A stretch of 64,000 nt of DNA, taken from assembly GCA_900446925.1 (NCBI GenBank), contig UAVY01000004.1:372001-436000 (forward strand). The letters run 5' to 3'. This stretch comes from Citrobacter koseri. Lineage in GTDB: Bacteria; Pseudomonadota; Gammaproteobacteria; Enterobacterales; Enterobacteriaceae. The notes under the pieces are model-generated. The model was not told where the DNA came from, searched no databases, and was given only the letters and a program-made list of their open reading frames with translations. The position numbers and the translations under genes are program-made. Below, one piece after another: positions 9,694 through 21,657 of the stretch. How positions within the stretch are numbered: the stretch's first letter is position 1; the number at the start of each line of letters is the position of its first letter.

Positions 9694-11459
9694 TCAGTTA
9701 GCAATGAATCGTTTCTCGTCGGTCAGTACCTGCAACAACAGGCTCAGCTGCGGCTTCTGGTCTTTGATCTTCTCGCCGTGTAGATCGTACGTCTGATAGG
9801 TGCCGTTATTGTTCAGTACCAGCGTCATTTCCGGCGTGGTAATCGCCAGCGTACTGCCGTCCGCCGCGGTCACCCAGTAATGGCGGCGCGTGGCATTGAA
9901 CAGATCCTGTCCCTGCGAGTACTCATTGGCTGGCGTACTGACGTGCAACAGCCGCTGCATCAGCGTCGTCATCAAATCCGTATGGTCGGTCAGAGTGTTG
10001 ATTCGCTGCGCTGGCGTGCCCGGCCAGTGAATGATCAACGGCACTTGCAGATGGCCGCGAGACCAGGCGAAATGGCTTTCTTCCTGCACTAACGGTACGC
10101 CGCGACCGCCCGTAATGATCACCACGGTGTTGTTGAGTTTCCCTGCGTCACGCAGTGCGCTGAGCACCCGGTTAATCTGGGCATCCACGTTCTCTGCGGC
10201 GCGGGCATACCGTTTCGCAAAGTCTTTCTGGTTGCTGTCGTCAACGTTTGTGCCGTTGAAGGAAAACCCATGGAGAACCAGCGGTTATCTTCCTGGGGCG
10301 TAACGTCCTAACCAGTTAATCCACTGGCTCGCCGTCTGCTCGTCGGACTGCGTTTGCACGGTTGGCATGGAGAAGTCTGACAGCAGCGCCTGGCGGTAGA
10401 GCGGGCTGGTGAAGCCGTCAGAAGAGAATAGCCCTAACTGATAGCCTTGCTGGTTCAGCGCCGAGATCAGCGCGGGCAGGCGTTCTGGTCGACAGAATGC
10501 CGTCCATATAGCTGGGCGATACGCCATAGAACAGACCAAATATTCCATTGTCAGACGTGTTGCCTGAACTCATGTGGCGCGTGAACGACGTATTCTGTTC
10601 GGCGAATGCGGCCAACGCGGGCATCTGTTTTTCATAGCGGGAGTAGTTCAGCGCGTCGACCGTAATTAACAGTACGTTCTGGCCGGTGCCCATGTCGCGA
10701 TACTGCAAATCGCTCAGCGGATACTGAACGGAAACGGCTTCCGGGTTGCCTTGTTCCACCAGACGGCGCTGATACTCCTGCGCATCCAGCAGACCGTGTT
10801 TTTCCAGAAAACGGCGCGCCGTCATCGGGTATGACAGCGGTAAATTCGCGCGCTGCATGGTGATTGGGCGATAGAAGTTGGCGTCTGCCCAGATATACAC
10901 CACATGCGAAGCGATAAATGAGACGAAAAAGAACGCGGCAAGCGGTTTGGCGAAATGGCGACGTCGCGTCAGGCTGCGCAGCTTTTGCCAGCTCCAGGTC
11001 GCAAACAGCATTTCGATTAACAGGATGACCGGCACGCTAATAAACATCAGCTGCCAGTCGCGCGCCATCTCGTTCTGATCGGGGTTAATGACCAGTTCCC
11101 AGACAATGGGATTCAGGTGCAGGTGGAAGCGGGTAAAAACTTCGCTGTCGATCAGCAACAGCGTCATGCCCCGCCGTCGCCAGGATGGCTGACAAAAAAC
11201 GCATCAGCCGTTGGGACATGACAATAAATGTCAGAGGAAACAGGATCAGCAGGTAGGCGGCGAACACCAGAAAGCTGAAGTGCCCGACAATGCTCAGGTA
11301 CGAGTAAATACGCCCTGCAAGCGTTGTCGGCCAGTCTGCGACAAACAGGTAACGGCTACCGAGCACCATGGCCAGCAGAATGTTGAACAGTGCAAACCAG
11401 TGCCCCCAGCTAACCATCTGGGAGACTTTTTCACGGTAGCGCTGACGATGAGTTACCAT
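9694..11459 (-). CDS. yejM: YejM/PbgA (LapC), inner-membrane regulator of LPS synthesis (frame breaks)
   Basis: After correction this is a 586-residue protein with five N-terminal transmembrane helices and a sulfatase-fold periplasmic domain. In E. coli and Salmonella it senses LPS in the inner membrane, restrains LapB/FtsH degradation of LpxC and is essential or nearly so. Five extra bases break the frame: near 11169-11172 (after ILATAG), near 10474-10476 (after STRTPA), and a cluster of three at about 10263-10298 that together restore the frame. I start at MVTHRQRY (11459), which matches the family. It lies just downstream of yejL on the same strand. Frame loss in such a gene argues for sequencing error. 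Confidence 0.92.
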
Positions 11460-11478
11460 AAATAGCCGTTCGTTTCCC

Positions 11479-11706
11479 TTAATGCGCTTTGTCGTCGTTA
11501 ATTGAAGACTGTAATGCGCGGGCAAAAGAGTTCGCAATCGCCTGGCGTTGAGCCGGTGCGATGCTGGTGTTGATAAGGTTGGTGACCATGTTTCCCAGCA
11601 CCATCAGGGAAAGGTCGGTCGGTGCCTTATGTTTTTCCAGTACGTTGAGCAGGTCACTCAGTAATTGTTCAACGTGTTCGTCACTATAGCGGGAGTGTTG
11701 TGGCAT
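11479..11706 (-). CDS. yejL: YejL, conserved small protein (UPF0352)
   Basis: A 75-residue soluble, mostly helical protein of unknown function, recognisable from the stretch [20 protein letters not shown]. The start [10 protein letters not shown] is preferred over an upstream MRF because it matches the family length. It is 19 bases upstream of yejM and probably co-transcribed, and is divergent from yejK. Frame intact. Confidence 0.92.
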   Translation of the reverse strand: MPQHSRYSDEHVEQLLSDLLNVLEKHKAPTDLSLMVLGNMVTNLINTSIAPAQRQAIANSFARALQSSINDDKAH

Positions 11707-11841
11707 AAATCGCAATCAGTTTGTTCATGAAAGGGCAACATATTACCGTAGCAACAGTTTTTTTTCTGCTTTTTTATCTCCTGTTGCGTCACCGCCCGTC
11801 AGGTGATTGAATACCGCCCGGTCATAAAGGAGAGTTTTATC

Positions 11842-12849
11842 ATGAGTCTGGATATCAACCAGATTGCCCTGCACCAGCTTATCAAACGTGATGAGCAAAA
11901 TCTTGAGCTGGTCTTGCGCGATTCATTACTGGAGCCGACAACCACCGTTGTCGATATGGTGGCTGAACTGCACCGGGTCTATAGCGCCAAGAACAAAGCG
12001 TACGGCCTGTTCAGCGAAGAGAGTGAACTGGCGCAAACGCTGCGGTTGCAGCGTCAGGGCGAGGAGGATTTTCTTGCCTTTAGCCGTGCGGCGACAGGCC
12101 GTTTACGCGACGAACTGGCAAAATACCCGTTTGCGGACGGCGGTATTGTCCTGTTCTGCCATTACCGTTATCTGGCGGTGGAGTATCTGCTGGTGGCGGT
12201 GCTGAACAACTTAAGCAGCATGCGCGTGAATGAGAACCTGGATATCAACCCGACGCACTATCTGGATATTAACCATGCGGATATTGTGGCGCGTATCGAT
12301 TTGACCGAATGGGAAACGAACCCGGAATCCACCCGTTATCTGACCTTCCTGAAAGGCCGGGTAGGGCGCAAAGTGGCCGATTTCTTTATGGATTTCCTGG
12401 GCGCCAGCGAAGGGCTGAACGCGAAAGCGCAAAACCGGGGGCTGTTGCAGGCGGTGGACGATTTCACCGCAGAAGCGCAGCTGGACAAAGCTGAACGTCA
12501 GAATGTCCGTCAGCAGGTGTACAGCTACTGCAATGAGCAATTGCAGTCTGGTGAAGAGATTGAGCTTGAATCGCTGTCGAAAGAGTTATCCGGCGTCAGC
12601 GAAGTCAGCTTCAGAGAATTTACCGCTGACAAAGGCTATGAGCTGGAAGAGAGTTTCCCGGCGGACCGCAGCACGCTGCGTCAGCTGACGAAATATGCCG
12701 GGAGCGGCGGTGGGTTAACCATCAACTTCGACGCCATGCTGTTAGGTGAGCGGATTTTCTGGGACCCGGCGACCGATACGCTGACGATCAAGGGAACGCC
12801 GCCAAACTTGCGCGATCAGCTCCAGCGTCGGACGTCCGGCGGTAATTAA
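11842..12849 (+). CDS. yejK: YejK (NdpA), nucleoid-associated protein
   Basis: A 335-residue soluble protein of the nucleoid-associated NdpA family, recovered from E. coli nucleoids but without a known biochemical role. The start ATG ([10 protein letters not shown]) follows an AAGGAGAG ribosome site; the frame is open for 13 more codons upstream but these are not conserved. It is divergent from yejL across about 135 bases that must hold both promoters, and it is followed by a REP element and the rplY terminator. Frame intact. Confidence 0.93.
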   Translation: MSLDINQIALHQLIKRDEQNLELVLRDSLLEPTTTVVDMVAELHRVYSAKNKAYGLFSEESELAQTLRLQRQGEEDFLAFSRAATGRLRDELAKYPFADGGIVLFCHYRYLAVEYLLVAVLNNLSSMRVNENLDINPTHYLDINHADIVARIDLTEWETNPESTRYLTFLKGRVGRKVADFFMDFLGASEGLNAKAQNRGLLQAVDDFTAEAQLDKAERQNVRQQVYSYCNEQLQSGEEIELESLSKELSGVSEVSFREFTADKGYELEESFPADRSTLRQLTKYAGSGGGLTINFDAMLLGERIFWDPATDTLTIKGTPPNLRDQLQRRTSGGN

Positions 12850-12857
12850 CGGTTTTG

Positions 12858-12915
12858 ACGTTATGTGTTGTAACGCCGGATAGCGGTGCAGGCACCTTAT
12901 CCGGCTTACGGTTTA
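12858..12915. repeat. REP element between yejK and rplY
   Basis: GCCGGATAGCGG...CCTTATCCGGC is the REP core palindrome, directly after the yejK stop and before the rplY terminator. Confidence 0.75.
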
Positions 12916-12934
12916 TCGCCTTGTCGCGCACCAT

Positions 12935-12962
12935 AAAAAAACCCCGCCGTGGCGGGTTTTTC
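12935..12962. terminator. Bidirectional terminator between yejK and rplY
   Basis: A7 then CCCGCC-GT-GGCGGG then T5. It works for rplY on the minus strand and can also stop yejK transcripts. Confidence 0.85.
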
Positions 12963-12978
12963 TTCAACTTGTTGGCGA

Positions 12979-13263
<285 letters not shown>

Positions 13264-13387
13264 TTAAATCTCTCTTAAATAATTCCTGTTACAGGCGACC
13301 CAGCAACAGGTAAGTGATCTGCTTTGCGTATGCAAAAGCGGGCGAGATTCTATACTCAAATGGCTATCACATCAATCAAAAGTACGA

Positions 13388-15148
13388 TTAACCGCGCAAT
13401 TCATGTGCCCGCCGGAAGCGGCCTTCATAATCGAAGACTTTTTCGCGCACCTGCCAGTACTGACCTTTCATGCGGGCGACGACAAAATCAGGGTGGCGAA
13501 GCAGCGCCTGTTGCGCCAGGATATCCGCCGCAGCGATCCAGCGTAACGGAATACCCGGCGTGCGGGTATGCGGGCGAATAAACAACTGTTCAAAGGCGGT
13601 GCGTTGAGCGGGCGTCTGCAATCGGAAGCGCTCACTCACATCGGCGCCGTCCTCATCGTAGTAGGTGATTTTCAGCCATTCGCCTTTCTCATCATGCCCG
13701 TGTTGTAACGCCATCCCGCTACAGCGCAATACCAGCGCATCTTTGAGTTTTAGCGCCGCTTTCAGCATATCGTCCGGGTCGACCAGAATTGTGTCGCACT
13801 CCCGGCAGCGCCGGGCGGCGATATCGTTTTCCGCGTTGCATTGTGGGCAGTTTTTAAAGCGGAAGCGAAAATCGCACTGTTCGCGATGCCCGTCATCATC
13901 TTCAAACCAGCCCTGGCAGCGGCGACCGAAATGCTCAATCAGCGTACCGTCAGCGGTGGTTTTCCCCCAGAAGGTATTGGCGAACCCGCAGGCAGGGCAG
14001 AACACCTGCACGGGAACGTTGTCACTTTTTCCTTTTGGCGTGCCCACTTCCGGCGCATACAGATCGTGCGGGTTTCCGGCATAGTCGAGGATCAGACAGT
14101 CGGTTTTTCCAGGCGCAAGCCGCAGACCGCGCCCCACGATTTGTTGGTAAAGACTGACTGACTCTGTCGGGCGCAGGATAGCGATAAGATCGACATGCGG
14201 CGCGTCAAACCCGGTCGTCAGCACGGCGACGTTCACCAGGTAACGAAAGCGCTGGGCTTTGAAATCGTTAATCATCACGTCGCGCTCTGCGCCCGGCGTG
14301 TCCCCGGTAATCAGCGCCGCATCATCGGCGGGCAGCAAACCCACAATCTCTTTGGCATGTTCGACGGTGGCGGCGAAAATCATCACCCCTTTGCGGGTTT
14401 GGGCAAATTCAACAATCTGGCTGATGATGTGCGGGGTCACGCGCTGCTGCTTTTTCAGCTCGCGATTGAGGTCAGCTTCGCTGAACAGGCCGTTACTCTG
14501 TGCCTGCAGGCGGCTAAAATCATACTGCACCACGGGCATATCCAGACGCTCCGGCGGCGTCAGATAACCATGCTTAATCATGTAGCGCAGCGGTAACTCA
14601 TAAATGCAGTCGCGAAAGAGCGCTTTTTCGTCGCCGCGCACCATGCCGTGGTAATGGAAATGATAAATCCAGCCTTTGCCTAACCGGAAAGGGGTGGCCG
14701 TCAGGCCGAGCAGACGTAAGTGGGGATTCACTTTACTCAGGTGCGCCAGGATTTGCTGATACTGACTCTCTTCATCGTCGCCGATGCGGTGGCATTCATC
14801 GACAATCAACAGCGAAAACTCGCCCTGGAAGGCGTCAAGGTTACGGGCGACCGACTGCACGCTGCCAAACACCACCTTGCCGTGGCTCTCTTTACGCTTC
14901 AGACCGGCGGCGAAAATGTCGGCCTCCAGCCCCAGCGCGCAATATTTGGCATGGTTTTGCGCGACCAGCTCTTTTACATGCGCCAGCACCAGCACGCGCC
15001 CACGCGCCACTCGCGCCAGCTCGGCAATCACCAGACTTTTGCCTGCGCCGGTCGGCAGGACAATCACAGCAGGCGTGCGGTGGCGGCGAAAATGGTTGAG
15101 CGTGGCATCCACGGCTTCTTGCTGGTAAGGACGAAGTGTAAAAATCAT
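13388..15148 (-). CDS. radD: RadD (YejH), superfamily 2 DNA-repair helicase-like ATPase
   Basis: A 586-residue SF2 protein. The Walker A motif is LPTGAGKS near residue 31, the DECH box is [12 protein letters not shown], and the motif VI region reads [14 protein letters not shown]. The C-terminal third has paired cysteines (CPACGF, CPQCN, CRECD) that form a zinc-binding domain. In E. coli RadD interacts with SSB and RecA and helps repair double-strand breaks and stalled forks. It is transcribed away from rsuA. At 1.76 kb it is one of the longest genes here without any frame break. Confidence 0.95.
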   Translation of the reverse strand: MIFTLRPYQQEAVDATLNHFRRHRTPAVIVLPTGAGKSLVIAELARVARGRVLVLAHVKELVAQNHAKYCALGLEADIFAAGLKRKESHGKVVFGSVQSVARNLDAFQGEFSLLIVDECHRIGDDEESQYQQILAHLSKVNPHLRLLGLTATPFRLGKGWIYHFHYHGMVRGDEKALFRDCIYELPLRYMIKHGYLTPPERLDMPVVQYDFSRLQAQSNGLFSEADLNRELKKQQRVTPHIISQIVEFAQTRKGVMIFAATVEHAKEIVGLLPADDAALITGDTPGAERDVMINDFKAQRFRYLVNVAVLTTGFDAPHVDLIAILRPTESVSLYQQIVGRGLRLAPGKTDCLILDYAGNPHDLYAPEVGTPKGKSDNVPVQVFCPACGFANTFWGKTTADGTLIEHFGRRCQGWFEDDDGHREQCDFRFRFKNCPQCNAENDIAARRCRECDTILVDPDDMLKAALKLKDALVLRCSGMALQHGHDEKGEWLKITYYDEDGADVSERFRLQTPAQRTAFEQLFIRPHTRTPGIPLRWIAAADILAQQALLRHPDFVVARMKGQYWQVREKVFDYEGRFRRAHELRG

Positions 15149-15298
15149 GGTCTCACTACGATGAACGGTACAGGGAATAGTATGCCATGAATCATTTCCC
15201 TTGAGCGATGGTTAGAGCCCGTTATACTGGATGGACAACGGCTTCATTTTTCGGGCGTTATGCCCGATTTCCGTATTATTACAGGCAAAATCAAACTC

Positions 15299-16054
15299 AT
15301 GCGACTTGATAAATTTATCGCTCAGCAACTCGGCGTCAGCCGTGCTATTGCCGGGCGTGAGATTCGTAGTAACCGTGTTATCGTCGATGGCGAAATCATC
15401 CGAAACGCGGCGTTTAAACTCCTGCCAGAACATAATGTCGAGTACGATGGCAACACGCTGGTTCAGCAAAATGGTCCGCGCTACTTTATGCTTAATAAGC
15501 CTCAGGGCTATGTCTGTTCAACGGACGACCCGGATCATCCCACGGTACTCTATTTCCTTGATGAACCTGTCGCGTACAAGCTGCATGCCGCCGGGCGGCT
15601 GGATATCGACACCACGGGACTGGGTGTTGATGACGGATGATGGCCAGTGGTCGCACCGGATCACCTCTCCGCGCCATCATTGTGAGAAAAACCTATCTGG
15701 TCACGCTGGAATCGCCGGTAGCTGCGGATACCGCCCGAACAGTTTGCCAAAGGCGTGCAACTGCATAATGAGAAAGACCTCACCAAACCGGCCGTGCTGG
15801 AGGTGATCACCCCGACGCAGGTGCGTCTGACCATTAGCGAAGGGCGCTACCACCAGGTGAAGCGGATGTTCGCCGCCGTGGGGAACCATGTTGTCGAACT
15901 GCACCGCGAACGCATCGGCGCAATTGTGCTGGATGACGACCTCGAACCTGGCGAGTATCGCCCGTTGACCGAAGAAGAAATCGCCAGCGGTCGGTTTATA
16001 GACCCGGTGAGCCAGGCGCTTTACGTCCCGCTAAATTCAGGAGTTCATTTGTGA
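15299..16054 (+). CDS. rsuA: RsuA, 16S rRNA pseudouridine(516) synthase (three frame breaks)
   Basis: An N-terminal S4 RNA-binding domain ([15 protein letters not shown]...) is followed by the RluA/RsuA catalytic domain with [10 protein letters not shown], whose second-position Asp is the nucleophile. It converts U516 of 16S rRNA to pseudouridine. Three extra bases break the frame, a G at 15622-15624, an A at 15687-15691 and a C at 15734-15736, and together they return to frame. The C-terminus is longer than in E. coli (…[22 protein letters not shown]). The stop overlaps the GTG start of bcr (GTGA), so the two are likely translated together. Confidence 0.92.
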
Positions 16055-17246
16055 CCACCCGGCAGCACTCATCCTTTGCCATTGTTTTTTATCCTTGGCC
16101 TGTTAGCCATGCTGATGCCGCTGTCGATTGATATGTATCTTCCGGCGCTGCCGGTGATTTCTGCCCAGTTTGGCGTACCGGCGGGCAGCGCGCAGATGAC
16201 CCTCAGTACCTATATTCTGGGGTTCGCCGTGGGGCAGCTTATTTACGGCCCGATGGCGGACAGTCTCGGGCGCAAGCCGGTTATCCTCGGCGGGACGCTG
16301 GTGTTTGCGGCGGCGGCGGTGGCATGCGCGCTTGGCGCAGACTATCGACCAGTTGATCATCATGCGTTTCTTCCACGGTCTTGCCGCCGCTGCGGCGAGC
16401 GTGGTGATCAATGCTCTGATGCGCGATATCTACCCGAAAGAAGAGTTCTCCCGCATGATGTCATTCGTCATGCTGGTGACGACAATCGCGCCGCTGATGG
16501 CGCCGATTATTGGTGGGTGGGTTCTGGTGTGGTTGAGCTGGCATTACATCTTCTGGATTCTGGCGGTGGCGGCGATTCTGGCATCGGTGATGATCTTCTT
16601 GTTGATTAACGAGACGCTTCCCGTTGAACGCCGTCAGCCGTTCCATATTCGTACCACGATAGGGAACTTTGCCTCGCTGTTCCGACACAAACGCGTACTG
16701 AGCTATATGCTGGCCAGCGGATTTAGCTTTGCGGGAATGTTCTCGTTCCTCAGCGCCGGGCCCGTTTGTGTACATCGAGATTAACCATGTGTCGCCGCAG
16801 CATTTTGGCTATTACTTTGCGCTGAACATTGTGTTCTTGTTTGTGATGACCATTATCAACAGCCGCTTCGTGCGCCGGGTTGGGGCGTTGAATATGTTCC
16901 GTACCGGGTTATGGATTCAGTTTTGTGATGGCGGCCTGGATGGTATTCAGCGCGCTGTTTGGCGTGGGCTTTTGGGCGCTGGTGGTTGGCGTCGCGGCGT
17001 TTGTCGGATGCGTTTCTATGGTCTCTTCAAACGCGATGGCCGTTATTCTGGATGAATTTCCGCATATGGCGGGCACCGCCTCGTCGCTGGCCGGTACGTT
17101 CCGGTTTGGCATTGGCGCGATTGTTGGGGCGCTGCTGTCGCTGGCAACCTTTACCTCCGCCTGGCCGATGATTTGGTCGATTGCTTTCTGCGCCAACCTG
17201 CTCCATTCTCTTCTATCTCTACGCCAGCCGCCCGAAAAAACGGTGA
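16051..17246 (+). CDS. bcr: Bcr, bicyclomycin/sulfonamide MFS efflux pump (five frame breaks)
   Basis: After correction this is a 396-residue 12-helix DHA1-family proton antiporter. It has the motif A stretch [10 protein letters not shown] between helices 2 and 3. In E. coli it exports bicyclomycin, sulfathiazole and cysteine. Five extra bases break the frame: T at 16085-16090, T at 16332-16333, C at 16761-16763, T at 16921-16924 and A at 17195-17196. Start is the GTG overlapping the rsuA stop; the stop TGA follows KKR. A strong hairpin lies just downstream. All five lesions add one copy of a neighbouring base. Confidence 0.92.
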
Positions 17247-17261
17247 TCTAATACACAACAT

Positions 17262-17285
17262 GGAAGCCGGAAGGCTTCCTTTGTT
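17262..17285 (+). terminator. Terminator of rsuA-bcr
   Basis: GGAAGCC-GGAA-GGCTTCC perfect 7-bp stem with a GNRA-type tetraloop, followed by TTTGTT, 15 bases after the bcr stop. Confidence 0.85.
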
Positions 17286-17586
17286 GACGTACATCAACGT
17301 CAGAATCCATCATTTTTTCCATTTATGTTTATTTTATGTAAAATCAATTTATGTAAAAAGTCACATCATTGTAAGTTAAAAAGGTTTGAGTTAGATCGCA
17401 GAAACGGGTACATATAGCCCGCAAATACGTCCGGCACTGGCAAAAAATATTTTAATAACGGGCTGTACAGGCCGCTCAGACCAGGGGATGTAAGCGTTTT
17501 CGATCTGTTTAAGGACGGGTTGTCAATGATGTGTTAATTATGGATGTAAATAAATTGTGAAGTGAATGTGCTTCCGGGGAAAGAAA
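17286..17586. other. Intergenic region upstream of yejG
   Basis: About 300 AT-rich bases between the bcr terminator and yejG. It must hold the yejG promoter. I see no open reading frame of note and no REP element. Confidence 0.5.
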
Positions 17587-17934
17587 GTGACTACATTACA
17601 ACTCTCAATCATTCATCGTTTACCGCAGAACTATCGGTGGCTTAACGGGGTTTTGCAGGTTCAAAAGTTGAACCGATTCCGCAAAACGGGCAGAACACAG
17701 AAAACAGTCTGGTGGCGCTCAAACTCCTGAGTCCCGATGGCGACAGCGCATGGCCGGTGATGCATACACTTAGCCAGGCGCTTAGCGACATCGAAGTGCC
17801 TTGCTCTGTTCTGGGAGTGCGAAGGCGAGCCGTGCCTGTTTGTTAATCGTCAGGACGAATTTGCCGCGACCTGCCGCCTGAAAAATTTCGGCGTAGCGAT
17901 AGCGGAACCCTTTTCGAACAACAATCCTTTTTGA
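17587..17934 (+). CDS. yejG: YejG, small conserved protein (three frame breaks hide it)
   Basis: No long open frame shows here, but reading across frames recovers a 114-residue YejG: GTG ACT ACA TTA start, then [13 protein letters not shown], then KVEPIPQNG, and an end at [12 protein letters not shown]. Extra bases occur as one G and one T in the GGGGTTTT stretch near 17648-17655, and one G in CTGGGAG near 17815. Their total of three restores the frame. The start is a GTG preceded by GGGGAAAG. Function is unknown. It converges with yejF, with three bases between the stops. Confidence 0.85.
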
Positions 17935-17937
17935 GCG

Positions 17938-19533
17938 TCAGCTTAGCGCGAGCAACTGACGCGTATACTCCTGTTGTGGTGCGGTAAAGACACGCTCACA
18001 TTGCCCCTGTTCCACCACTTCTCCTTGTCGCAGTACAATGACCTGATGGCATAATGCGCGCACAACATGCAGATCGTGGCTGATGAAAATGTAAGCCAGG
18101 CGATGCTTTTGTTGTAAAGATTTCAACAGCGCCAGGATTTGTGCCTGAACCGTTCTGTCCAGCGATGATGTCGGTTCATCCAGAATAATCAGCGACGGTT
18201 TCAGTATTAGCGCCCTGGCGATAGCGATACGCTGGCGCTGGCCGCCGGAAAATTCCGCCGGGGTAACGATGGCGCGTCTCAGCATCCAGACCCACTTCCT
18301 TCATGACGGCGATAACCTGTTCTTCGCGCTGCCCGGCAGAAAGGGCCGGTTGATGGACGCGTAAGCCTTCTTCAATAATTTGCAGTACGTTGAGGCGGGG
18401 GGTTCAGCGATGAGTTCGGGTCCTGAAATACCACCTGAATACGGTGACGAACCGGCAGCAACTGACGGCGGGTTAAATTTTGCAACGGCTGGCCGTCAAA
18501 AGTGATGCTGCCCTGCGAACGAATCAACCGCAGCAAGGCCAGGCCGGTGGTGCTTTTCCCTGACCCGGATTCACCGACCAGCCCCAGCGTTTCACCGGGT
18601 CGAAGCGCGAAACTCACCTCGTTAACCACGACGTTATGATCCACCACGCGTTTCAGAACCCCTTTTCGAATCGGGAATGCGACGCGAAGCTGGTTCACTT
18701 CCAGCAGCGGCGACGACTCACCGGGCAATGGAACCGGGGAGCCGGTGGGGTTCGCTGTTCAGCAACTTCTGCGTATAGGGATGCTCAGGCGCGCTAAGCA
18801 ACGGCAACGCACGGTTTTGCTCCACGCATCGTCCGTTTTGCATCACCGCCACGGTGTCCGCCAGTTTTTTCACAATGCTGAGATTATGGGTGATAAACAG
18901 CATACCCATATTCAGTTCGCGTTGCAGTTCACGCAGTAGTTGCAGGATTTGCGCCTGTACGGAGACATCCAGAGCGGTCGTGGGTTCATCGGCGATTAAC
19001 AGTTCAGGATGCGTGAGCAACGCCATTGCGATCATCACGCGCTGGCGTTCACCGCCTGAGAGCTGATGGGGATAATCGCTCAGCCGTTTCGCGGCCTGAC
19101 GAATCCCTACGCGATCCAGGCAGCTCAGGATTTCGGCCCTGGCGGCCTCACGGCGCATTCCCCGGTGCAGGGGACAGCACTTCGTAGAGCTGTTTTTCCA
19201 GCGTATGCAACGGGTTTAGCGATACCATCGGTTCCTGAAAAATCATGGCGATTTTATTGCCCCGCACGCCGCGCAGCGTCTGCTCGCTGGCGTGGAGCAA
19301 TGACTCGCCATGAAAACGGATATCGCCCGCGAGATACACCGCAGGCGGAGAGGGCAGCAACCGCAGAATCGACAGCGCGGTGACGCTTTTACCGGAGCCG
19401 GATTCGCCCCACCAGCGCCAGCGTTTCGCCTGCGTCAACCTGTAGAGAGATGTCGTTAACAACCGTGCGCACGTTCTCCTGATGGCGAAAACCTACCCGA
19501 TAAATTCTCAATAGTTAACAGAGGATGCGTCAT
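17938..19533 (-). CDS. yejF: YejF, double ATPase of the peptide/microcin C importer (six frame breaks)
   Basis: After correction this is a 529-residue ABC protein with two nucleotide-binding domains. Each has Walker A GESGSGKS, signature LSGGERQR or FSGGQRQR, and Walker B LLIADEPTTALD or LIILDEPTSSLD. It energises the YejBE permease, which imports microcin C and other oligopeptides and in Salmonella has been linked to antimicrobial-peptide resistance. Six extra bases, all in C/G runs (about 19496, 19407, 19170, 18747, 18397 and 18260), break the frame. The start ATG at 19533 directly follows the yejE stop. Last gene of yejABEF. Confidence 0.92.
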
Positions 19534-19534
19534 C

Positions 19535-20564
19535 TTATACCGCCTTGTTGGGATCAAACGCGTCGCGTACTGCTTCGCCAATAAAAATCAGCAGCGACAA
19601 TAACACCGCGACGGACAGGAACGCGGTGATCCCAAGCCACGGCGCCTGCAAATTATTTTTACCTTGCAGGAGTAATTCGCCGAGGGAAGGGGAGCCGAGC
19701 GGCAGGCCAAATCCGAGAAAATCCAGTGACGTCAATGTGGTAATCGAGCTGCACAAAATGAACGGTAAAAAGGTCAGCGTGGCGACCATCGCGTTGGGCA
19801 GCATGTGACGCAGGATAATGCTGCGATCGCTGAACGCCCAGCGCCTGCGCGGCGCGGATGTAGTCGAAAATTGCGCGTGCGCAGGAATTCCGCGCGAACC
19901 ACCCCGACCAGGCTCATCCAGCCAAACAGGACGGTAATGGCCAGCAGCCACCAGAAATTGGGTTGCACCACGCTTGAGAGCAGAATAATCAGAAACAGCG
20001 TCGGCATTCCTGACCACACTTCGATGAACCGTTGCCCCCCACAGGTCGATTTTTCCGCCGTAATACCCCTGGCAACGCGCCCGCCAGCACGCCCATTACG
20101 CTGGAACAGAGGGTAAGCATCAAACCAAACAGGATAGAGATTCGCGTGCCGTAGAGGATGCGCGCCAACACGTCGCCGCCATTCGCGTCGGTTCCCAGCC
20201 AGTTTTGTGCGGACGGCGGAGAGGGGAAGGGTTTATCAGTGGCAAAGTTGATGCTGGTGGCGCCAAAACGCACGGGCGCCCACAGCACCCATCCGTGGTT
20301 TTCAAGCTGCTTTTGCAGCCAGGGGTCCTGATAATCCGCCTGCGTTGCGAACGGCCCGCCGAAATCGCTTTCGCTGTAGTTTTTGACCAGCGGAAAGTAC
20401 CAGCTTCCCTCATAGCGCACCAGCAGCGGTTTATCGTTGGCGACCAGTTCGGCGCACAGACTCAGGCCAAACAGCACCAGGAAAATCCACAGTGACCAGT
20501 ACCCCCGGCGATTATGACGAAAACGCGCCCAGCGGGCCTGGTTTGCAGGGCTTAATCGCGGCAT
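19535..20564 (-). CDS. yejE: YejE, permease subunit of the peptide/microcin C importer (four frame breaks)
   Basis: After correction this is a 341-residue OppC-type permease with about six transmembrane helices and a large periplasmic loop after helix 1. The transport-system EAA-like region lies around the RAAQALGVSDRSI sequence, recovered only by joining frames. Four extra bases break it (near 20071, 20035-20040, 19867-19870 and 19833). The start ATG overlaps the yejB stop (ATGA). It pairs with YejB in the membrane and is driven by YejF. Confidence 0.91.
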
Positions 20565-21657
20565 CAGCGTCCCTCAAAATCAATGCGTGGATCAACCAGC
20601 GTATAGCTGATATCGCTCAGGATATTCAGCAGCAAGCCGATCAGGGTGAAAATGTATAACGTGCCAAACATTACCGGGTAGTCGCGTGACACGGTCGCTT
20701 CGTAGCCCAGCAACCCCAGCCCGTTTAAGGAAAACATCACTTCAATGAGCAGCGAACCGGTGAAAAACATGCTGATAAAGGTGGCGGGAAAACCGGCGAT
20801 TACCAGCAGCATGGCGTTGCGGAAAACGTGCTTCCACAGAATGTTTTTTTCGCTCACCCCTTTTGCACGCGCGGTGACAACGTACTGTTTGCGGACTTCA
20901 TCCAGAAAAGAGTTTTTGGTCAACATGGTCAGCGCGGCGAACCCGCCGATCACCGTCGCCAGTACCGGTAACGTGATATGCCAGAGGTAGTCGGTAATTT
21001 TCTGATACCAGGGCAGGGAATCAAAATTGGCGGATACCAGGCCGCGCAGCGGGAAGAGGTCGTAATAGCTACCGCCAGCAAAGAAAACGATCAATAAGAT
21101 GGCGAACAGGAAGGCGGGGATAGCGTAGCCAACGATGATAAAAGCGCTGCTCCAGATGTCGAAACGGCTGCCGTTATATACCGCTTTGCGGATGCCCAAC
21201 GGGATCGACACCAGATAAATGATGAGCGTACTCCACAATCCGAGCGTAATGGACACGGGCAGACTGTCTTTGATTAACGTCAGTACGGATGCGCTGCGAA
21301 ACAGGCTGTCGCCGAAATCGAAACGAACATAGTCCCAGAGCATTTTAAAGTAGCGCTCATGAACAGGCTTATCAAAGCCGTAGCGATGCGTGATCTCCGC
21401 GATCACCTCGGGATCTAACCCACGTCCGCCGCGATAGTGGCTGTCGCTAATATTCCCTACGCCGGTCTGGGCGTGGCTGGCGCGAACGCCTTCGCTACCG
21501 GCGCCGGGCAGGGCGCCAGACTGGCCGAATTCAATGGCCGCGATCGCCTGGTCAACCGGGCCGCCGGTGCGATCTGGACAATAAAAAAGTTGATTGTAAT
21601 GATGGCCCACAGCGTCGGGATCACCAGTAACAGACGTCGAATCAGGTAGGTGCCCAT
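20564..21657 (-). CDS. yejB: YejB, permease subunit of the peptide/microcin C importer (one frame break)
   Basis: After correction this is a 364-residue OppB-type permease. The first helix begins [19 protein letters not shown] and the conserved cytoplasmic loop is [17 protein letters not shown]. One base is missing near 21565: IAPGGPVDQ is expected where the G-rich run reads one G short. This is one of only about nine deletions in the window. The stop overlaps yejE, and the start is directly after the yejA stop. It forms the translocation path with YejE. Confidence 0.92.

Noticed and set aside
13665..15190. Several plus-strand open frames of 100-156 codons
   Set aside because: All lie opposite radD, which is intact and has helicase motifs.
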